Below are positions 5,968-9,065 of a stretch of DNA of 9,065 bases, piece after piece. Position 1 is the stretch's first letter, and each line of letters begins with the position of its first letter. A program made the translations under genes and the position numbers. The stretch lies in NCBI GenBank assembly GCA_003646745.1, contig QMLM01000050.1:1-9065 (forward strand), read 5' to 3'. Source of the stretch: Deltaproteobacteria bacterium. Its GTDB lineage: Bacteria > Desulfobacterota > B13-G15 > RBG-16-54-18. The notes under the pieces were generated by a model. The model made no database searches and had not been told where the DNA came from. It saw only the letters and a program-made list of their open reading frames with translations.

Positions 5968-6738
5968 ATGGAGCAGGAAGTCTCTTTGATAGATGTACAT
6001 GCCCATTTGGATGAAGTAAGTGATCTATCCGAGGCCCTCCAGGAAGCCAGGGCAGCAGGGGTAAGGGGGATCATCGCCGTAGGGGTTCATCTAGACTCCA
6101 ACAAGAAGGTCCTTACAATCGCTGAAGGAAATCGGGGATTTGTTTACCCCGCCCTTGGTTACCATCCCTGGGAGATAAGGCAGGGGGAGATAGAGGGTTG
6201 CCTATCCTTTATCAGAGATCACATCCAGGAGTGTGTGGCCCTAGGGGAGATAGGGTTGGATTATAAGGTTAAGGTCAAAAAAGAACTACAGTGGGAGGTC
6301 TTTGGGAAATTGTTGGATATCGCCCGTGAGCATCAAAAGCCGGTAATCATCCATTGCCGTTATTCCCACCGCCGAGCCCTGGAGATGGTGAAAGAGAGGA
6401 AACTGCAGAGGGCTGTCTTTCACTGGTATACCGGACCCCTCGAACTGTTGGAGCAGCTTTTGGCCATGGGATACTTTATCTCTGCTACCCCTGCCCTCCA
6501 ATATAGCCCTATCCACCAAGAAGCCATCAAAAGGGCCCCGCTGGAGGGGATTTTGCTAGAGACAGATACCCCTGTTAGTTATGGCGGGAAAGAAGCCAGG
6601 CCGAAGGATGTGTGTGTCACCATGCAGGAGGTGGCCCGCCTCAAGGAGACGGAGCCCGTTACGGTGGCCAGAAAGACGACCATTAACGCTGCCCGCTTTT
6701 TCCAACTCCCCCTCCGCTGTCCAGGGGAGCAGGGTTGA
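5968..6738 (+). CDS. TatD-family metal-dependent hydrolase (putative DNase)
   Basis: Amidohydrolase-superfamily TIM-barrel enzyme; characterised TatD and YcfH relatives are divalent-metal-dependent deoxyribonucleases, some acting as 3'-5' exonucleases, and others are of unknown substrate. From the ATG at 5968 the protein has 256 residues, the usual TatD length. Metal ligands appear in the expected order: H11 and H13 in IDVHAHLD, E94 in GEIGLD, H129 in VIIHCR, H152 in VFHWYTG and D200 in LETDTP. The C-terminus runs through a TINAARFF helix typical of the family. The short H11xH13LD spacing directly after the start also supports 5968. It is divergent from the sirtuin gene. Its stop codon overlaps a candidate -35 for the downstream EF-G gene, which suggests that gene can be transcribed separately. 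Fold and metal site are secure; the natural substrate is not known from sequence. Confidence 0.92.
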   Translation: MEQEVSLIDVHAHLDEVSDLSEALQEARAAGVRGIIAVGVHLDSNKKVLTIAEGNRGFVYPALGYHPWEIRQGEIEGCLSFIRDHIQECVALGEIGLDYKVKVKKELQWEVFGKLLDIAREHQKPVIIHCRYSHRRALEMVKERKLQRAVFHWYTGPLELLEQLLAMGYFISATPALQYSPIHQEAIKRAPLEGILLETDTPVSYGGKEARPKDVCVTMQEVARLKETEPVTVARKTTINAARFFQLPLRCPGEQG

Positions 6739-6763
6739 CTTTTAAAGGTAAAAAAAGTATGGT
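6735..6763 (+). promoter_or_regulatory. candidate sigma-70 promoter (TTGACT-17-TATGGT) before the EF-G paralogue
   Basis: TTGACT (6735-6740) matches five of six -35 bases and overlaps the TatD stop codon; 17 bases later TATGGT (6758-6763) matches four of six -10 bases. Transcription would begin near 6770, just before an inverted repeat at 6774-6789. A separate perfect TATAAT lies further on at 6794-6799, so this is one of two candidates. Confidence 0.35.
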
Positions 6764-6773
6764 TACAATAATA

Positions 6774-6789
6774 GTGAGCAAGAGCTCAC
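6774..6789. repeat. inverted repeat GTGAGC-AAGA-GCTCAC, possible operator or leader hairpin
   Basis: Perfect 6-bp arms surround a 4-base centre; beyond one A/C mismatch three more pairs extend the arms to 6770-6793. It lies 4 bases before a perfect TATAAT, covering the place where a -35 would be expected, which suits a regulator binding site. As RNA from the upstream promoter it would be a hairpin, and AT-rich sequence but no clean T run follows, so terminator function for tatD is less convincing. Confidence 0.4.
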
Positions 6790-6793
6790 CATT

Positions 6794-6799
6794 TATAAT
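6794..6799 (+). promoter_or_regulatory. perfect -10 hexamer (TATAAT) before the EF-G paralogue
   Basis: TATAAT is an exact sigma-70 -10 match. The bases 16-18 upstream (AATAGTGA region) do not resemble TTGACA and instead contain an inverted repeat. A promoter here would need an activator bound to the repeat or would be weak. Transcription would start near 6806, giving a leader of roughly 97 bases before the EF-G ATG. AT-rich sequence makes chance occurrence possible. Confidence 0.35.
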
Positions 6800-6858
6800 T
6801 TAAGATATTTTAAGGGGTTAAAGAATAAAGAGGTAGATAAGTCCCTGAAGGGGGTTTT

Positions 6859-6906
6859 ATGAAGGAGGCAGAAAAGTCTCAAAAAGGGGAGGGAACTTTT
6901 TTATGA
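6859..6906 (+). CDS. possible 15-codon upstream ORF overlapping the EF-G paralogue start
   Basis: ATG at 6859 opens a 15-codon frame (MKEAEKSQKGEGTFL) whose TGA at 6904-6906 overlaps the ATG of the EF-G paralogue at 6903 in the classic ATGA arrangement of translational coupling. AAGGGGG (6848-6854) lies 4 bases before this ATG, a purine-rich but rather close Shine-Dalgarno site. The peptide has no known motif. The EF-G paralogue has its own site (GGGGAGGG, 6886-6893) inside this ORF, so coupling is not required. The frame may be chance. Confidence 0.3.
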   Translation: MKEAEKSQKGEGTFL

Positions 6907-8999
6907 GAAAGTATGAAGTGGAGAAGATCAGAAATGTCGGCATCTTCGGTCATGGCAGCGACGGTAAGACCTCTTTGGCAGAAGCGATCCTTTTTGATAC
7001 TGGAGCGAACACCCGTATGGGGAGGGTAGACGATGGGTCTTCCATCCTCGATTATGAACCAGAGGAGATAAATCGCAAGATATCCATCAACTCGGCCATC
7101 GCCCACTATGAGTGGGACAAACATCGGGTGATGTTGTTGGATACTCCAGGTGATGCCAACTTTATCTTTGATGCCAAGGCATGCATGCATGTCGTAGAGG
7201 GAGGGATTATCGTCATCGGGGCCAATTCAGGGGTCAAGGTCCAGACTGAAGCCGTATGGAGGGAGGCTAATGCCCTGGGGCTGCCTCGCATTATCTTTAT
7301 CAGCAAGATGGATATGGAGAGGGCGAGGTTTACCGATACCATGGAGGACGTTAAAGAAAATTTGAACGACATCCACGTCCTTCCCCTTCAATTGCCCATC
7401 GGACAGGAAAAGGACTTCCAGGGGGTGATCGACCTGTTGCGCAACAAGGCCTTTATCTATGATGGAGATGGCAGTGGAAGGTATCAAGAAAAGGAGGTTC
7501 CTTCTGATATAGCACAAGAGGCAGAACAACAGCGGGTGAAGGTCATCGAGACCCTAGTAGAGATGGATGACGAGCTGATGGAGAGGTATTTGGAAGGGGA
7601 GGAGTTGAGCCTGTCGGAACTCTATCTTTGTCTGAAGAAAGGTACTTTGAAGGGTAAATTTACCCCTGTAGTTTGTGGTTCCTCCATCAAAAACATAGGG
7701 ATTCAGCCTCTTTTGGATCTGATCAATATGTGCCTCCCCCCCCCCTCTGAGGTTGGCCCGAGGCAGGGTAAAAACCCCAAAACAGGGGAAGTCGAGTCCA
7801 GAGAGGCAAGAGAGGATGCCCCTTTTTCCGCCTATGTCTTTAAGACCATTGCAGACCCCTTTGCCGGCCGGCTGACCCTCTTTCGAGTCTATTCGGGAAG
7901 TATCAGCGCAGATACCTCTATTTATAATTCCACTAAAGGTATAAAGGAGAGGGTTGGGCAGATCTTTACGCTTCAAGGGAAAAAACAAGAACCTGTCGGC
8001 TTCGCAGCCCCCGGAGATATAGTAGCTGTGGCCAAACTCAAGGAGACCACTACCGGTGATACATTTTGTGACGAGAAGGATCCCATTGTATTTGAAGAGG
8101 TATCTCCCCCACCCCCTGTCATCTCGTATGCCATAAGACCCAAGAGCAGGGGAGATGAGGAGAAGATCGCTGTCTCTTTGCATAAGCTGATGGAAGAAGA
8201 CCCCACCATGAACATCACGCGAGATGAGCAGACAAAGCAGATCATCCTCTCAGGGATGGGGCAGGTCCATGTGGATGTGGTGGTAGAAAAACTTAAGCGC
8301 AAATTCGGGGTGGAGGTAGATCTGGAAGCCCCTAAGGTACCGTATAAGGAGACGATAAAAAAGGTGGCCAAGGGAGTTATCTACAGGCACAAAAAGCAGA
8401 CAGGGGGAAGGGGGCAATTTGCGGAGGTCCATTTTGATATCTTCCCCTTGGAGAGGGGAAAGGGGTTTGAATTTGAGGAGGCATTAACGGGTATGAATGT
8501 GCCGAGAAACTTTGTACCGGCCGTCGAAAAAGGGGTTGCAGAGGCCATGGCCTCAGGGGTCTTGGCAGGATATCCGGTAGTTGATGTAAAGGTTCGCTTT
8601 TATGATGGAAAGTCCCACGAAGTGGACTCCTCGGACATGGCCTTCAAAATCGCCTCGATCATGTGCTTCAAAAAAGGTGTTCGGGATGCGAACCCTGTGC
8701 TTTTGGAGCCCATTATGAAAATGGAGGTTATTGTCCCGGAGGAAAATGTAGGGGATGTAATCGGCGATCTTAACGGTAGAAGGGGCAAGATACTTGGGGT
8801 GGAGGCCAAGGGGGATAGCCAAATTATCAAGGCCCACGTCCCTATGGCGGAGGTCCTGAAGTACGCCCCTGACCTCACGTCGATGACTGGTGGGAGAGGT
8901 AGCTTCACCATGGAGTTCTCCCACTACGAAGAGGTTCCACCTCATATCAGTGAGCGTATCATTGCCGAAGCCCAGAAGGAAAGGGGAGAAGGGCAGTAA
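6903..8999 (+). CDS. elongation factor G paralogue (EF-G-like translational GTPase)
   Basis: The 698 residues and five-domain order match EF-G, the GTPase that moves tRNA and mRNA through the ribosome; paralogues also serve in ribosome recycling or have unknown roles. The G domain is altered: the P-loop is GHGSDGKT (16-23) instead of AHxDAGKT; G3 is DTPGD (80-84) where canonical EF-G has DTPGH with the GTPase-activating histidine; and G4 is SKMD (134-137) instead of NKMD. Domain II follows near 305-400. Domain IV (GGRGQFAEVHFDIFPLE, 501-517; VPRNFVPAVEKG, 533-544) and domain V (LLEPIMKMEV, 600-609; GDLNGRRGKI, 621-630; HYEEVPP, 674-680) are intact, unlike the shortened forms seen in non-translocating GTPases. 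GGGGAGGG (6886-6893) lies 9 bases before the ATG. The lineage is most likely one of the deltaproteobacterial EF-G paralogues rather than the main fusA; no rpsL, rpsG or tuf is adjacent. A run of 10 C at 7736-7745 encodes Pro 279-281. Confidence 0.92.
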   Translation: MRKYEVEKIRNVGIFGHGSDGKTSLAEAILFDTGANTRMGRVDDGSSILDYEPEEINRKISINSAIAHYEWDKHRVMLLDTPGDANFIFDAKACMHVVEGGIIVIGANSGVKVQTEAVWREANALGLPRIIFISKMDMERARFTDTMEDVKENLNDIHVLPLQLPIGQEKDFQGVIDLLRNKAFIYDGDGSGRYQEKEVPSDIAQEAEQQRVKVIETLVEMDDELMERYLEGEELSLSELYLCLKKGTLKGKFTPVVCGSSIKNIGIQPLLDLINMCLPPPSEVGPRQGKNPKTGEVESREAREDAPFSAYVFKTIADPFAGRLTLFRVYSGSISADTSIYNSTKGIKERVGQIFTLQGKKQEPVGFAAPGDIVAVAKLKETTTGDTFCDEKDPIVFEEVSPPPPVISYAIRPKSRGDEEKIAVSLHKLMEEDPTMNITRDEQTKQIILSGMGQVHVDVVVEKLKRKFGVEVDLEAPKVPYKETIKKVAKGVIYRHKKQTGGRGQFAEVHFDIFPLERGKGFEFEEALTGMNVPRNFVPAVEKGVAEAMASGVLAGYPVVDVKVRFYDGKSHEVDSSDMAFKIASIMCFKKGVRDANPVLLEPIMKMEVIVPEENVGDVIGDLNGRRGKILGVEAKGDSQIIKAHVPMAEVLKYAPDLTSMTGGRGSFTMEFSHYEEVPPHISERIIAEAQKERGEGQ

Positions 9000-9014
9000 G
9001 ATCATCCTGTTTGA

Positions 9015-9065
9015 ATGCGCGCCGTTGTTCAGAGGGTAAAAGAGGCAGAGGTCTCTGTGGGGGGG
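9015..9065 (+). CDS. dtd: D-aminoacyl-tRNA deacylase, N-terminal fragment cut by window edge
   Basis: The first 17 codons read MRAVVQRVKEAEVSVGG, the highly characteristic start of Dtd, which hydrolyses D-aminoacyl-tRNAs (and mischarged glycyl-tRNAs) to keep D-amino acids out of proteins. Only about a tenth of the expected ~150 residues are present; the catalytic SQFTL and NxGPVT motifs lie beyond the window. An in-frame TGA at 9012-9014 directly before the ATG fixes the start. No clear Shine-Dalgarno site is visible in the 15 bases after the EF-G paralogue stop, so translation may depend on coupling with that gene. The short gap on the same strand suggests one transcript. Confidence 0.82.
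   Translation, partial: MRAVVQRVKEAEVSVGG

Noticed and set aside
7554..8183. 209-codon - strand frame within the EF-G paralogue
   Set aside because: Opposite a secure gene, with no motif or plausible initiation context.

Overview
The window looks like bacterial chromosome of intermediate GC content, most likely from an anaerobic Desulfobacterota ('deltaproteobacterial') lineage. This rests on recalled family resemblance: a homomeric ATP sulfurylase of the type used by sulfate reducers, an EF-G paralogue with the DTPGD/SKMD motifs, and an unusual 568-residue Rossmann protein that I associate with deltaproteobacteria. No apr, dsr or qmo gene is visible, so dissimilatory sulfate reduction is suggested but not shown. 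I see no rRNA, tRNA, CRISPR array, transposase or attachment site.

Layout. (1) 1-895: uppP (undecaprenyl-diphosphatase) starts at TTG, directly behind an 8-codon upstream ORF with its own Shine-Dalgarno site. Its arginine codon use differs from the next operon. (2) 1015-3383 (+): a sulfate-activation operon of an unrecognised 68-residue protein, a CysD/PAPS-reductase-like PP-loop protein without a CysN partner, and sat. (3) 3401-5852 (-): a convergent two-gene unit. A class III (CobB/SIRT5-like) sirtuin comes first, with the 568-residue Rossmann protein one base behind it. A consensus-like promoter with a very short leader precedes the sirtuin. A perfect palindrome lies in the 17-bp gap between the convergent sat and Rossmann genes. 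(4) 5968-6738 (+): a TatD-family metal-dependent hydrolase, divergent from the sirtuin. (5) 6903-8999 (+): a full-length EF-G-like GTPase with altered G3 and G4 motifs. It sits behind a 164-bp leader with a perfect TATAAT, an inverted repeat in the -35 region and a 15-codon upstream ORF whose stop overlaps the GTPase start. (6) 9015-end (+): the first 17 codons of dtd (D-aminoacyl-tRNA deacylase), cut by the window edge.

How the genes work together. Sat makes adenosine 5'-phosphosulfate from sulfate and ATP. The two genes before it are probably co-transcribed accessory or alternative sulfate-activation genes. The sirtuin and the Rossmann protein are both expected to bind NAD(P) and look translationally coupled. 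The right end groups nucleic-acid or translation-related functions (TatD, EF-G paralogue, Dtd). The best candidates for something undescribed are the 68-residue protein with its CysN-less CysD-like partner, and the sirtuin-Rossmann pair.
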